64,000 bases of DNA from CAYOSU01 sp964406735 (GTDB lineage Bacteria; Bacillota; Clostridia; Christensenellales; CAMQZB01), in NCBI GenBank assembly GCA_964406735.1, contig CAYOSU010000002.1:1-64000 (forward strand), read 5' to 3'. Position numbers and translations under genes: made by a program. Every line of letters begins with the position of its first letter. Position 1 is the first letter of the stretch. Below the pieces are notes generated by a model. It was not told where the DNA came from, did not search any database, and was given only the letters and a program-made list of their open reading frames with translations. Below are positions 1 through 9,201 of the stretch, piece after piece.

Positions 1-19
1 TCTTAAAATTAAAAAAAGA

Positions 20-40
20 ACTAAACCTTTTTGGTTTGGT
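20..40 (-). terminator. Intrinsic terminator of the tRNA-Ser unit
   Basis: Read on the minus strand, an 8-bp stem (20-27 with 33-40) with a five-base A loop is followed by a run of T residues at about 11-18. It lies just past the tRNA 3' end, so it should end that transcript. Confidence 0.75.
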
Positions 41-48
41 CCTTTTTT

Positions 49-137
49 TGGCGGAAAGTTAGGGATTCGAACCCCAGGAGGCTATTCACCTCAACGGTTT
101 TCAAGACCGCCGCATTCGACCGCTCTGCCAACTTTCC
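49..137 (-). tRNA. tRNA-Ser (anticodon UGA)
   Basis: The minus strand folds as a class II tRNA. The 7-bp acceptor stem pairs 137-131 with 59-53, the anticodon loop CUUGAAA carries UGA (reads UCA serine codons), a long variable arm is typical of tRNA-Ser, and the T arm contains GGTTCGAATCC. The 3' CCA is encoded at 51-49. It sits in its own transcription unit, with a strong promoter upstream and a terminator downstream. Confidence 0.96.
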
Positions 138-148
138 AAAGCCTTATT

Positions 149-177
149 AGTATAACAAACGACGCTTAGTTTGTCAA
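149..177 (-). promoter_or_regulatory. Promoter of tRNA-Ser
   Basis: On the minus strand TTGACA (177-172) is separated by 17 bases from TATACT (154-149), a near-consensus sigma-A promoter. Transcription would begin a few bases before the mature tRNA 5' end at 137. Confidence 0.8.
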
Positions 178-224
178 AAGCTTTTTAAGGCTTTTTTAAT
201 AAAAACAGTGTTATATTTTTTCAT

Positions 225-1022
225 TTAAGCCATATCGGCTCTATCGTCGTAGACCATTATTGACAATATTGCCATAAGCGCCCATATCGCAAGGGTTACT
301 ATGGTTGCAAGCAAGCCCTCTGTGAAGGTTGCTGCTATATACAGCTTTTCGGCGTACTCGGAAAATACAAAGGGAGAAAAGAAAATTATTCCTACTCTTT
401 CAAGAGCAGCACTTCCAAAAAGCAATATCACAAGGCAAAGTGCGAACGGAATGCTGCTATTTTTCATTAAAGCCGTTAGCGACATCAAAATCAAAAGGAA
501 GAATATTATGACTTCCATAACGCAAAGCGAAGCAATCATTACATCGCCAAGCGTTACATAAGCGACCTTTGTGTGTCCCAAGACGACCGCCTCTTTCGGA
601 TAGACCAAAATAGCCAAAACACCGTTCAGTGCCGTTGCGACGAAGCCTATTACCGCAGGTACTATTATCTGAACGACGTACTTTGCAGCCAAGTGAACGC
701 CCGGTTTTAAGCCCATACAAAGGGGTTGAACAAGCCGTTTACTCTCTATCTCTCCCATTATCAAGGGCTTGACGAAAAGCAGGCATATAAACAAATATAC
801 CGACAAGAACAGCTTATTCGTCATCCCTATCATGCCGTAACGAGAATTAAGCGAATACGTTGTCGTGCTCAAATTGTTAGACACTGAAAAAGTTGACGTT
901 GAAAGCAACCAACAACCTGCCAATATTCCGACTGCCGAGAAAACGTATATATAAATGCGCCTCGTTCTCAGCATCTCCATCCACTCTCTTTTTAACGATA
1001 TTTTGAACTGCTTACGCTTCAT
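225..1022 (-). CDS. ABC-2 type transporter permease
   Basis: This 265-residue protein begins with a basic cytoplasmic segment (MKRKQFKISLKREW) and then shows about six hydrophobic segments with small extracytoplasmic loops. That is the layout of an ABC-2 family exporter permease. Its ATG overlaps the stop of the upstream ATPase gene (ATGA), so the two are translationally coupled. It is the last gene of a four-gene operon of two ATPases and two membrane proteins. The exported substrate cannot be read from the sequence; peptides, lipids or drugs are all possible. Confidence 0.8.
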   Translation of the reverse strand: MKRKQFKISLKREWMEMLRTRRIYIYVFSAVGILAGCWLLSTSTFSVSNNLSTTTYSLNSRYGMIGMTNKLFLSVYLFICLLFVKPLIMGEIESKRLVQPLCMGLKPGVHLAAKYVVQIIVPAVIGFVATALNGVLAILVYPKEAVVLGHTKVAYVTLGDVMIASLCVMEVIIFFLLILMSLTALMKNSSIPFALCLVILLFGSAALERVGIIFFSPFVFSEYAEKLYIAATFTEGLLATIVTLAIWALMAILSIMVYDDRADMA

Positions 1023-1939
1023 CTCAGGCTTATCTCCCTTAAAAATGCTTCTTTGAACGCTTCCTTGAACATCGAAAGGTTGCTATACGCAACGTTTGAC
1101 GCTATGACTATCTCCATAAGCTCGGTAGGACGTCTTATATCGGACGTTATTACCGTCTTTCTGTTGCGACGTGAAATGCATATATCCTCCATCGAGGAAA
1201 CGAAGTTTTTCAGGGCAACGAACGAAAGCTCATCGCAGTCAAGCATTACGCCCGTTTTTTCGCTGTCGATTACGTCTTTGACAACGCATTGGTTTTTTAT
1301 CTGACCGCTTGCCAACAGACCTACGACGTCGCAGTAATTTTCTACGTCAAAGAACGAGTTGGTGGACATTATTACCGCTTTGCCGGAGTTCTTTATCTTT
1401 ACGAAGGTCTCTTTTAGTTCCTCTTTCGCGTCTACGTCGAGGTTTGAAGTGGGCTCGTCCATCAAGATGACTTTGGGATTTCCGTACAACACGGAGGCTA
1501 TTACGAGCTTTTGGCTCATACCTTTTGAAAAGAGGTATATGCGCTTGTTTACATGCGCAGAGAGATCGAACATCTCAAAGAGCATATCCATCCTCTCCTT
1601 CTGCACTTTTTTAGAAAGTCCAGCTATATCACCGAGGTATTCAAAGTATTCCTTTGCAGTCATATACGGGTAAGCAACAAAGTCTCCCTGAACGTAACCT
1701 ATTACATTGGGAATACGCTTTATCACCCTTATATCCTTGCCGTCGACTTTAATACTGCCGCTGAAGTCCTTATCTGCTCCTGCGATACAGTTGAGAAGAG
1801 TCGTCTTGCCGGCGCCATTACCGCCTACGATGCCGAACACCGCTCCGCTTGGAACGGAAAAGGAAACGTCGTCGATTATAACATTGGAATGCTTTCTTTT
1901 GTGGGTAAATTCCTTGTGAATGTTGTTGATCTCAATCAT
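1019..1939 (-). CDS. ABC transporter ATP-binding protein (exporter type)
   Basis: A 306-residue nucleotide-binding subunit. It has Walker A GGNGAGKTT near residue 40, a degenerate signature motif (LFSKGMSQKL), Walker B VILMDEPTSNLD and a roughly 100-residue C-terminal extension. I start it at the ATG at 1939: a GAAGG ribosome site precedes that codon by eight bases, and an earlier in-frame start would run back into the upstream gene. It pairs with the downstream ABC-2 permease and should power export by ATP hydrolysis at the inner membrane face. Substrate unknown. Confidence 0.85.
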   Translation of the reverse strand: MIEINNIHKEFTHKRKHSNVIIDDVSFSVPSGAVFGIVGGNGAGKTTLLNCIAGADKDFSGSIKVDGKDIRVIKRIPNVIGYVQGDFVAYPYMTAKEYFEYLGDIAGLSKKVQKERMDMLFEMFDLSAHVNKRIYLFSKGMSQKLVIASVLYGNPKVILMDEPTSNLDVDAKEELKETFVKIKNSGKAVIMSTNSFFDVENYCDVVGLLASGQIKNQCVVKDVIDSEKTGVMLDCDELSFVALKNFVSSMEDICISRRNRKTVITSDIRRPTELMEIVIASNVAYSNLSMFKEAFKEAFLREISLR

Positions 1940-1943
1940 TTGG

Positions 1944-3590
1944 TTATCCTTCGAGTTTATCAAATAGCTTTTCAGCATTGCTGTTCAAAGACTTGTAGCT
2001 TAACAGCGCAAACATAATAGCTAATACTATCAATATAAAGTATACGGCGCATTTTGTCAATATTTCAGAAATATTCAGCGCATCGGGCAAAACGTCGCCC
2101 AAAATTATGACTATTCCGACACCAAAACCAATGCCCATTGCCAAGAACATAGAAGTCGTCATTGCAGGGTTATTCTTCATTCCCTCTGCTATTGAAGTCC
2201 AATTTAGGCGAGGTTTGTCTATATCTACTTTTATCTGCCTTGAAACGAAACCGAAGGCAAAAATCGCTATTACGACAGCACGTAATATAGTTTCTATGAC
2301 ACCGACTTCGAAAAACAGCAACGTTGCGCAACCGAGGATCGTCGATATTACGGAAAACGCATACGCAAGAATAAGCTTTGCTCTTACCTGCAACGAGAAA
2401 GGTACGGGGAATATCTTCATCAAATACCAATGGTTATTCTCTCGTGTAAGCGCCGAGCTTGCTACGTAATTCGTACCGCATGCAAACATAAAAAGCAGCC
2501 ACGTTCCCATAAGATCGAGCATTATAACTCCCATTCCGTCATCTTCCATAATGCCCATTTCTTTATACATAACGCCGAAAATGAGTATCATCATAAGGGG
2601 CGCAAGGACTATTTGCGTAAGGCAGTAGAAAAGTAATGACGAATCACGGGTTATCTCCTTGAAGTCCTTTACTATAAACGTTTTGAGAAGGTCTGTCTTG
2701 ACGTAATTAGTAGTTTTTACCTTTACGGAATCAGACTCTGACGCTATCGCAACAGAGCGCCTATATACGCCACCAGAGAGAAGGAATGCAATTAAAAGTC
2801 CTATTCCCCAAACGGCTATGACTGTCAAAATATTCGACAAAATTCCGTCGGATAAGAATACTATTCCCGAGAGCGCATAATCAAAGAACATCGCTTCGCC
2901 AAGTTTGATAAGTACTGCAACGGAAGCAGCGATGTTTTCGTCAGCAAACTCAAAAGACGAATACATCTTTGACATAAATATGACGTAAAGTATCATAAAC
3001 GCTACGTACATAATTATCGAGAAAAAGCCTTTGAGCGTAGTATTGCGTTTTACAAACGAGAATACGAACATTAATGGGATCAAAAGTATACTCGATACCG
3101 TTAACGACAAAACAGGTGCGATTATTACTGCAATTACGGACAATATATAATAGCTTACGCCCATGCCTGCGACTACTCCGTATATTGCAGTCGCAACTAA
3201 TCCCGCAGTTCCTGCGTATATAAGCTCGTTAAAGGTAACGTAAAGGAGTTTTGCGAAGAATATCTGCCTCGTAGTTACCGGAAGTGTCGACAAAAAGGTG
3301 TTATCGGTCGCAAAAAACAGCGTATTTACCAATAAAACCGTTCCGAATATCAATGCAAAGGTCTGTTCGGAAAAGAATATCGCAGAGATGTACGCTCTTC
3401 CCACTCCCGCATCGGAGCTTACTATCGAATAGGATATTAGCATATAGATGAGCAGCGGCAAGACAGTTACTGCAAGCACGGCAAACGCCGCAATAAGCGA
3501 CGCTTTAGTGCCCTTGCTCCTCTTGCTCGTTTTATCTATGCGGTAGTTCTGTTTGAACAGTACCTTGACGAGAAGCCATACGTTTTTCAC
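1944..3590 (-). CDS. Putative ABC exporter large membrane subunit
   Basis: A 548-residue protein with about 12 hydrophobic segments and a cytoplasmic N-terminus of the form MKNVWLLVKVLFKQNYR. This resembles the putative ABC exporter (Pfam ABC_export-like) membrane proteins of Clostridia. It starts with GTG, overlapping the TGA of the upstream ATPase gene (GTGA), and a GGGAGG ribosome site sits nine bases upstream. Together with the ATPase at 3587-4318 it should form one export complex. The family is recognised only by length, topology and context. Confidence 0.75.
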   Translation of the reverse strand: MKNVWLLVKVLFKQNYRIDKTSKRSKGTKASLIAAFAVLAVTVLPLLIYMLISYSIVSSDAGVGRAYISAIFFSEQTFALIFGTVLLVNTLFFATDNTFLSTLPVTTRQIFFAKLLYVTFNELIYAGTAGLVATAIYGVVAGMGVSYYILSVIAVIIAPVLSLTVSSILLIPLMFVFSFVKRNTTLKGFFSIIMYVAFMILYVIFMSKMYSSFEFADENIAASVAVLIKLGEAMFFDYALSGIVFLSDGILSNILTVIAVWGIGLLIAFLLSGGVYRRSVAIASESDSVKVKTTNYVKTDLLKTFIVKDFKEITRDSSLLFYCLTQIVLAPLMMILIFGVMYKEMGIMEDDGMGVIMLDLMGTWLLFMFACGTNYVASSALTRENNHWYLMKIFPVPFSLQVRAKLILAYAFSVISTILGCATLLFFEVGVIETILRAVVIAIFAFGFVSRQIKVDIDKPRLNWTSIAEGMKNNPAMTTSMFLAMGIGFGVGIVIILGDVLPDALNISEILTKCAVYFILIVLAIMFALLSYKSLNSNAEKLFDKLEG

Positions 3591-4318
3591 GCTTCAATAC
3601 CTCCCGTCAGTTTGAGGAAGTAGCTTTCAAGCGACTCATCGCCGCTTTGCGCCTTTAAGTCATCGATCTTTCCGACCGCAACGAGCTTTCCGTCGTCAAT
3701 GATTCCTACTCTATCGCAAAGCTTCTCTACGATCTCTAAGACATGCGAGGAGAAAAAGACGGTATTGCCGTTCTTTACGTGCTCCTTCATCGCCTCCTTG
3801 AGTTCGTAACTGCTTTGAGGGTCGAGTCCCATCATAGGCTCGTCGAGTATCCAAAGCTTGGGGTTATGTATCAATGCGCCGATGACTACTATCTTTTGCT
3901 TCATGCCGTGAGAGTAGGTCTTTATCTGGTTATTTATTGCATCGCCGAGATTGAACATCTTGATGTACTTTTCAGCTCTTTCCTTTCTGTCTTCCAAGGA
4001 AACGCCATATACGTCAGCCATAAAGTTGATATACTCCATACCTGAAAGCTTGTCGTATACTTCGTGATTATCGGGAACATAGCCGATCTTCAGCTTTGCA
4101 GCAACAGGATCGGTCTTTAAATTCACGCCGTCGATGTATATTTCGCCCTCGTCAAAGTTGAGTATACCGCATACAGTCTTTATCGTAGTCGATTTACCTG
4201 CGCCGTTAGGACCTAAAAAGCCGAATATTTCGCCGTTTTTAAGTTCAAGCGAAAGTCCGTCAACCGCTTTTTTGTTGCTCTTCAAATAAGTTTTACTGAA
4301 ATTCTTGATAGTGAGCAT
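3587..4318 (-). CDS. ABC transporter ATP-binding protein
   Basis: A 243-residue ATPase with Walker A GPNGAGKST, signature YSHGMKQK, Walker B LWILDEPMMGLDP and an H-loop SSHVLE. This is a typical multidrug/bacitracin-exporter type nucleotide-binding domain. I choose the ATG at 4318: the upstream in-frame ATG is part of the GGAGG ribosome site itself (ATGGAGGATATAATTATG), and the domain starts right after the second ATG. First gene of the four-gene ABC operon. Confidence 0.9.
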   Translation of the reverse strand: MLTIKNFSKTYLKSNKKAVDGLSLELKNGEIFGFLGPNGAGKSTTIKTVCGILNFDEGEIYIDGVNLKTDPVAAKLKIGYVPDNHEVYDKLSGMEYINFMADVYGVSLEDRKERAEKYIKMFNLGDAINNQIKTYSHGMKQKIVVIGALIHNPKLWILDEPMMGLDPQSSYELKEAMKEHVKNGNTVFFSSHVLEIVEKLCDRVGIIDDGKLVAVGKIDDLKAQSGDESLESYFLKLTGGIEA

Positions 4319-4342
4319 AATTATATCCTCCAAACATTTAAA

Positions 4343-4371
4343 ATTATATCACATTTTTGGTTTGTTGTAAA
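4343..4371 (-). promoter_or_regulatory. Promoter of the ABC exporter operon
   Basis: Minus strand TTTACA (4371-4366), a 17-base spacer and TATAAT (4348-4343). It lies 25 bases upstream of the first ATPase start codon. Confidence 0.75.
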
Positions 4372-4431
4372 TCGATTGTTTTAATATCTTGTCACATCTG
4401 CTAAAATTCGCAAAAATTTTTTATAATTTAT

Positions 4432-4461
4432 TTGTAATAACAATAAAATCTATGCTATACT
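4432..4461 (+). promoter_or_regulatory. Promoter of the DUF2975-like gene
   Basis: TTGTAA (4432-4437), an 18-base spacer and TATACT (4456-4461), about 33 bases upstream of the chosen start codon. Confidence 0.55.
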
Positions 4462-4493
4462 TTTTCAAAACGAAGGCGTATTTAGGAGGATAT

Positions 4494-5570
4494 ATGAAAT
4501 ATACTAATAGACTGAAGAAGATCGTTAATTTTTTTGACATCGTCACGAAAATTGCTTATATCGTAACCATTGTAGGCTTTGCTTGTTACGGAATAACGAT
4601 AATAGCAGGACTATTCTTCTTAGATACCGTTGACTGGTCGCTTGGGCTTAACGCTACGATCGCAACTCCGTTTTTAGAAGAATACACTATATACGGCATT
4701 ATCACAGACATTATCGAATTGGTATGCTTCTTCTTTGTTATAAGAGCGGCAAGAGCGTATTTTGTGTACGCTAAACAGAACTCGCCTTTTTCAAAAGAAG
4801 CTTCCGATAAGCTGAGAAAATACGCTATCATCGATATTGCGACCTACATTCCTTTCTTCATTTTGAGAACGACCTGCGACAGTTTTTTCCACAGCACCGA
4901 TATAGCGTATACTTTGAGTGTACATTCCATAGTAAGCGAAATTGCTAATAACGCAATCATCTTCATGTTATTATTCTTCATCGCATATATCGCAGAGCGT
5001 TTTGAGAAGCTCGACGATAAGGACGTAAGAAGCATGAAGAGCCTATATTCAAAGCTCGAAAACATTTCAAAGAAATTGACAACGGTATTTGCCGCTGTTG
5101 TGGCAGCAACGCTCGTTCTTGGCATTGCATTCAGCTTTATTCAAGTTGAGTTCGAGATCGGCCTTTCCGACATACTATTCGACGGAACGTCATACTCGCT
5201 CCCGATATACTTTTTCTCTCTGTGTTGCACGTTCATAACGCTCGTTATGACGGCAAAGTTCTGCAACGAATATTTTTCTAACATCAATAAAAACGGAACG
5301 ATATTTATCGACAGCGACTTGACACTTCTCAAAAAGAGAGCGATCACCCTTTTATTTTTCCCTATCATTTTGACCGCTATCTTTGACTTGATAATTGTTA
5401 TCGTGTTTAACGACGTATCAGTCGGCGTTGTGCCAGATTACGCAGTTCTGATCGCACTCGTAATGGCACTTATTCGCATTATGACATACGCTAAAAAAGA
5501 GCAGATAGAGCTTTCTGAAGGCGGTAACAACGAGCCGAATAAAGAAGCCGAATCACCGTTTTTGAACTAA
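4494..5570 (+). CDS. DUF2975-like membrane protein, possibly duplicated
   Basis: The start is the ATG at 4494, seven bases after AGGAGG, giving 358 residues. The N-terminal half has four hydrophobic segments. Between the second and third is NSPFSKEASDKLRKYA, which matches the loop seen in small DUF2975 membrane proteins. The second half again shows hydrophobic segments spaced around a loop containing LTLLKKRA, so the protein looks like two DUF2975-type units in tandem, about twice the usual length. The C-terminus is a short acidic tail. It is divergent from the ABC operon and monocistronic. Function unknown. Confidence 0.6.
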   Translation: MKYTNRLKKIVNFFDIVTKIAYIVTIVGFACYGITIIAGLFFLDTVDWSLGLNATIATPFLEEYTIYGIITDIIELVCFFFVIRAARAYFVYAKQNSPFSKEASDKLRKYAIIDIATYIPFFILRTTCDSFFHSTDIAYTLSVHSIVSEIANNAIIFMLLFFIAYIAERFEKLDDKDVRSMKSLYSKLENISKKLTTVFAAVVAATLVLGIAFSFIQVEFEIGLSDILFDGTSYSLPIYFFSLCCTFITLVMTAKFCNEYFSNINKNGTIFIDSDLTLLKKRAITLLFFPIILTAIFDLIIVIVFNDVSVGVVPDYAVLIALVMALIRIMTYAKKEQIELSEGGNNEPNKEAESPFLN

Positions 5571-5586
5571 TAGCTAAATAAGTAAA

Positions 5587-5611
5587 GCGTCCTGCAAAAA
5601 TGCAGGACGCT
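5587..5611 (+). terminator. Intrinsic terminator of the DUF2975-like gene
   Basis: A perfect stem GCGTCCTGCA/TGCAGGACGC with an AAAA loop is followed by TTTTT, 17 bases after the stop codon. Confidence 0.92.
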
Positions 5612-5652
5612 TTTTAATATAATCGTATCAGGTACGGTTAGTTTTATCTAAA

Positions 5653-7293
5653 CTATTTTATCTCGACAGAGCCTGTGGAAATCAGTCTTCCCGAAGCCTT
5701 ATCAAAGAGCATTACGCCGTCGCCCGTTATCGAAACGTTGACCTTTTCCCCGATGCTATAGGTAATTCCTCCGAAGATAACACCTGTGAGCAAGAGATTG
5801 CCGATCTTTATCCTTACGGTAGTTTCCATACCGGTAGGCATTGCACTATATATCTCTCCGACGATCTTTCCGTCGGGGACTATCTTGACAAACTCGGGAC
5901 GAACGCCAAGGATGAAGTCTCTATCCGTTGCAGGCTTTTCTTCCTCTATCTCGGACTCGTCGATCTTTGCGATACGGCACTTGAAAACGGTGTCTTTATT
6001 CGCTTTTTCGACGTTTCGCTTATCCTGCATGCGAGCCTTTCTTACGCTCTCTTTCTCAGCCTCTAACGCCGCATTTTCTTTTCTCCAAGCGGCTAAATCA
6101 AGGCTTTCAGACTTGAACGTGAGGTTATTTTCGCCGTTGAAGACGCTAAGCTCAACGCCGTTTTCGGCCTGCTCGCCCTCAGCTTCGATGAAGTTGATTT
6201 GCGGATTTCCTACGAAGTCAGCTACGAACGTGTTCTCGGGCTTGCCGTATACGGTCAGCGGTGCGTCGTATTGCTGTAAAACGCCGTTATCGATAAGGCA
6301 GATCTTGGTTGCAAGGGTCATTGCTTCCATCTGGTCGTGGGTTACGTATACGAACGTGCTACCCGTATCAAGGTGAAGTCTTTGAAGCTCGCTTCTCATT
6401 TCAAGACGGAGCTTTGCATCAAGGTTAGAAAGAGGCTCGTCCATGAAAAGTACGGTCGGCTCGGGAGCAAGCGTTCTTGCTATGGCAACTCTTTGCTGCT
6501 GTCCGCCGGAAAGCTCGGCCGGGTATCTATCCATGAACATACCGATCTTGACTATCCTCGATACACGCCTTACGGAAAGGTCGATCTCTTCTTTTGAAAG
6601 CTTCCTCGTTTGCATCACTACAGCGCCGTTTTTGACGTATTCGTAGTTTTCGTTGAGAGTACAACCTTCCTTCTGAGCAGTGGCTTTTGCCTTTTCTACG
6701 ACCGATTTAAGCTCCGAAACAGCGGCTTGAGCCTTTGCCTTAGGATCGGTCTCCTTTTCAAAGCCGTAGGATAATAACTTTTTCGCAGATGGCATCGATA
6801 TAATATAGGTATCGATAAGCTTGAGCTGAGCCTTGCTTTGATCGATATTGCCTTTTTTATCTCTACACTCTTCGATGAGCGTTACGAGCTTTTCTACGTC
6901 GGAGAGTATCTCTATCTGCTTTGCGGCAACTCTTGCCTCGAAGCTTATTTTCGGGAGCTCCTCTTTGACGTTTGAAAGTCCGAACGAGATGTTCTGATAA
7001 ACGGTCATATTAGGCCACAAAGCGTAGTTCTGGAACAGGAAGCCTACTTTTCTCTTATTCGCAGGGACGTTGATTCCGAGTTCGCTGTCAAATACTACCT
7101 TGTCGCCAATGGTGATACGTCCGCTCGTAGGGGTCTCAAGACCTGCTATCATACGAAGCGTCGTCGTTTTTCCGCATCCGGAAGGTCCAAGCAACGTTAC
7201 GAATGCATTATCCTCTATGTCGAGGTCCAAATGGTCAACGGCATAGAAGCCGCCCCATCTTTTTGTTACGTCAGTTAATTTAATTTCAGGCAT
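5653..7293 (-). CDS. ABC importer ATP-binding protein with a long insertion
   Basis: A 546-residue ATPase of the spermidine/iron/sugar importer class. Walker A GPSGCGKTT is at 36-44, Q-loop at Q88, signature LSGGQQQR at 260-267, Walker B LFMDEP near 281-286 and the H-loop histidine at about 318. The distance from Q-loop to signature is about 170 residues rather than the usual 50 or so. A charged, helix-rich stretch of about 120 residues (roughly 107-230) is inserted in the helical subdomain that normally touches the permease. A TOBE-like C-terminal domain follows, itself interrupted by a Lys/Glu-rich segment. The GGAGG ribosome site overlaps the end of the permease gene. Substrate unknown. 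Confidence 0.85.
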   Translation of the reverse strand: MPEIKLTDVTKRWGGFYAVDHLDLDIEDNAFVTLLGPSGCGKTTTLRMIAGLETPTSGRITIGDKVVFDSELGINVPANKRKVGFLFQNYALWPNMTVYQNISFGLSNVKEELPKISFEARVAAKQIEILSDVEKLVTLIEECRDKKGNIDQSKAQLKLIDTYIISMPSAKKLLSYGFEKETDPKAKAQAAVSELKSVVEKAKATAQKEGCTLNENYEYVKNGAVVMQTRKLSKEEIDLSVRRVSRIVKIGMFMDRYPAELSGGQQQRVAIARTLAPEPTVLFMDEPLSNLDAKLRLEMRSELQRLHLDTGSTFVYVTHDQMEAMTLATKICLIDNGVLQQYDAPLTVYGKPENTFVADFVGNPQINFIEAEGEQAENGVELSVFNGENNLTFKSESLDLAAWRKENAALEAEKESVRKARMQDKRNVEKANKDTVFKCRIAKIDESEIEEEKPATDRDFILGVRPEFVKIVPDGKIVGEIYSAMPTGMETTVRIKIGNLLLTGVIFGGITYSIGEKVNVSITGDGVMLFDKASGRLISTGSVEIK

Positions 7294-7296
7294 GTT

Positions 7297-9126
7297 TTAT
7301 CCTCCAATACCTTTGTCGAGGCTTGCGCCCGTAAGCTTGTTGATGAGTGCATTGCAGACGAGAACGGTTACGATAAGAATCAAGTTCATACCGCTCGAGA
7401 ACGCCGCAAGACCCATTTCGTCGAAGTAATCCATCGTGGTAGAAAGTATCGTACCGATACCTGAGAGCATCATAAACAAAGACAACTCTCTTACGCAGGT
7501 GATGAATGGTAACAAATATCCCGAGAGAATGGAAGATTTCTGAATAGGAATAATTATCTTGAACATCCTCTTGAACCACGGTATATCCTGAATTATCGCC
7601 GATTCCTCTATCTCACCCGAAAGCTGAAGCATCGAATTCAAAGAAGACCTACTTGCGAAAGGTATATATTTTACCGTGCCGACGATGATAAGAAGCGCAT
7701 AGGTGTTATATAAGCTGAAATACTCGTTGCAAAGGAGCTTATAGAACGCAATACCAACGGCTATCGACGGCATAAGGTACGGAATGAACGCCATGTTGTT
7801 GACGTAGTTTGCAAACTTCTGACGGCGGTTCTTGGAAACGGCGTAACCGACGAGCGTACCGAGCGTTCCTGCCGCAAGTGCGCACAAGACGGAAACTATT
7901 AAAGTTCCCTTGTATGCAGTCCAGATCGTGTTGTTATAAAGCATACCGAGCTGACCGTACATACCGTATTCGCCCTTCGGGTCGTTGTTGAGCCACCACT
8001 TTGTGGTAAGGTTTGCGGGATTCCACGTCTTCAAGAAGCTGTAATCGCCGGGGTTCGGCAAGAAGGTCTCGAACGCAAAGGAGATTATCGGGTAAATACT
8101 CGTGAAGAACGTGAATACTACGAGAATTATCGCTATAGCGTATTTGCCGACTTTGCCTAAGTTTATCTTGGAGATCTGTCCAGACTTACCAGTTACGGTC
8201 GTGTAGTTCTTACGGCTCTTCAAGCTCCTTTGGTTGAGAAGAAGTATTACGACGCCGAGTATCATCATTATGACGGCAAGAATACTCGATTCTGCGGTAT
8301 AGGTGCTCTTCATGCTGATGTACTTCGTCGAAAGGGTCGTAAGTCCCAAGTAGTGCGGAACGGGATAGCTTCCCATGGAGCTTCCGAAGACCAAAAGAAC
8401 GGTCGACAGGATAGCAGGCTTTATCATAGGAAGGGTTATCCTCGTCATTATCTTATATTTCGGTGTATCAAGAATGGTTGCGGCTTCCTCTAAGTTTGCG
8501 TCCATATTGCGGAAGATACCGCCAATGAGGATATACGCAAACGCCGAGTAGTGAAGTCCCAATACGATAACGCATGGGAAAATTCCCTGACACCACCAAA
8601 GCGGCATGTGAATATTGAACAGTGCCGCCAACAGTCCGTCGCTTGTATGCGTTACGGCGTTACTGTTGAAGAGGTTTCTCCATACCATAGCGAGCGTCCA
8701 CTGCGGCATGATATAAGGGAATATAAATATCGAGCTAAGGTATTTTTTGAATTTGAGGTTGGTTCGTGTGATAAGGAATGCGAACAAGCCTCCGAATACT
8801 ATCGCCGCTACACAGGAAAGAGCGGCAACAATGAGAGTGTTAAAAAGCGGCGTCCAAAGATTTGTCTTGGAAAGCTCGCCGGTAAACAGGTCAATATAGC
8901 TGACAAGCGAATAACCGGTAGGTTTTCCCGACCAATAAGTCTCGATCGTTCCTCTATGGATCTTGAACGTATCCTCTACTATAGCTATCATCGGCGTTAC
9001 GGTAGTTATCGTACAGATAATGCCCATGATAACGAGGATCACGTTGTGAGGCTGCATAAAGAAGGTCTTGACTTTATTGAGACGCACTCTCCTTTCGTTT
9101 GCTTTGTTAGACGAAATATTAGTCAT
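7297..9126 (-). CDS. Fused double-domain ABC importer permease (FbpB-like)
   Basis: A 609-residue integral membrane protein made of two MetI-type permease domains. Each half carries an EAA loop: EEAATILDTPKYK in the first and EESAIIQDIPWFK in the second. This single-chain arrangement is typical of iron(III), thiamine and related type I importers. About twelve membrane segments are visible. It lies between the binding lipoprotein and the ATPase genes, with a GGAGG site six bases before the ATG. Confidence 0.88.
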   Translation of the reverse strand: MTNISSNKANERRVRLNKVKTFFMQPHNVILVIMGIICTITTVTPMIAIVEDTFKIHRGTIETYWSGKPTGYSLVSYIDLFTGELSKTNLWTPLFNTLIVAALSCVAAIVFGGLFAFLITRTNLKFKKYLSSIFIFPYIMPQWTLAMVWRNLFNSNAVTHTSDGLLAALFNIHMPLWWCQGIFPCVIVLGLHYSAFAYILIGGIFRNMDANLEEAATILDTPKYKIMTRITLPMIKPAILSTVLLVFGSSMGSYPVPHYLGLTTLSTKYISMKSTYTAESSILAVIMMILGVVILLLNQRSLKSRKNYTTVTGKSGQISKINLGKVGKYAIAIILVVFTFFTSIYPIISFAFETFLPNPGDYSFLKTWNPANLTTKWWLNNDPKGEYGMYGQLGMLYNNTIWTAYKGTLIVSVLCALAAGTLGTLVGYAVSKNRRQKFANYVNNMAFIPYLMPSIAVGIAFYKLLCNEYFSLYNTYALLIIVGTVKYIPFASRSSLNSMLQLSGEIEESAIIQDIPWFKRMFKIIIPIQKSSILSGYLLPFITCVRELSLFMMLSGIGTILSTTMDYFDEMGLAAFSSGMNLILIVTVLVCNALINKLTGASLDKGIGG

Positions 9127-9137
9127 AAAACCTCCAA

Positions 9138-9166
9138 CACGGAGCCGAAACTATTTCGGCTCCGTG
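9138..9166 (-). promoter_or_regulatory. Intercistronic hairpin between binding protein and permease
   Basis: A perfect 13-bp inverted repeat (9138-9150 with 9154-9166) and a 3-base loop lie between the stop of the binding-protein gene and the ribosome site of the permease gene. There is no U tract, so it is more likely an mRNA-stability or partial-termination element than a full terminator. Such hairpins often keep binding protein above permease in ABC importers. Confidence 0.6.
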
Positions 9167-9201
9167 CAGATAATTTTTTCAAAGTATAAAGCTATTTAAG
9201 C

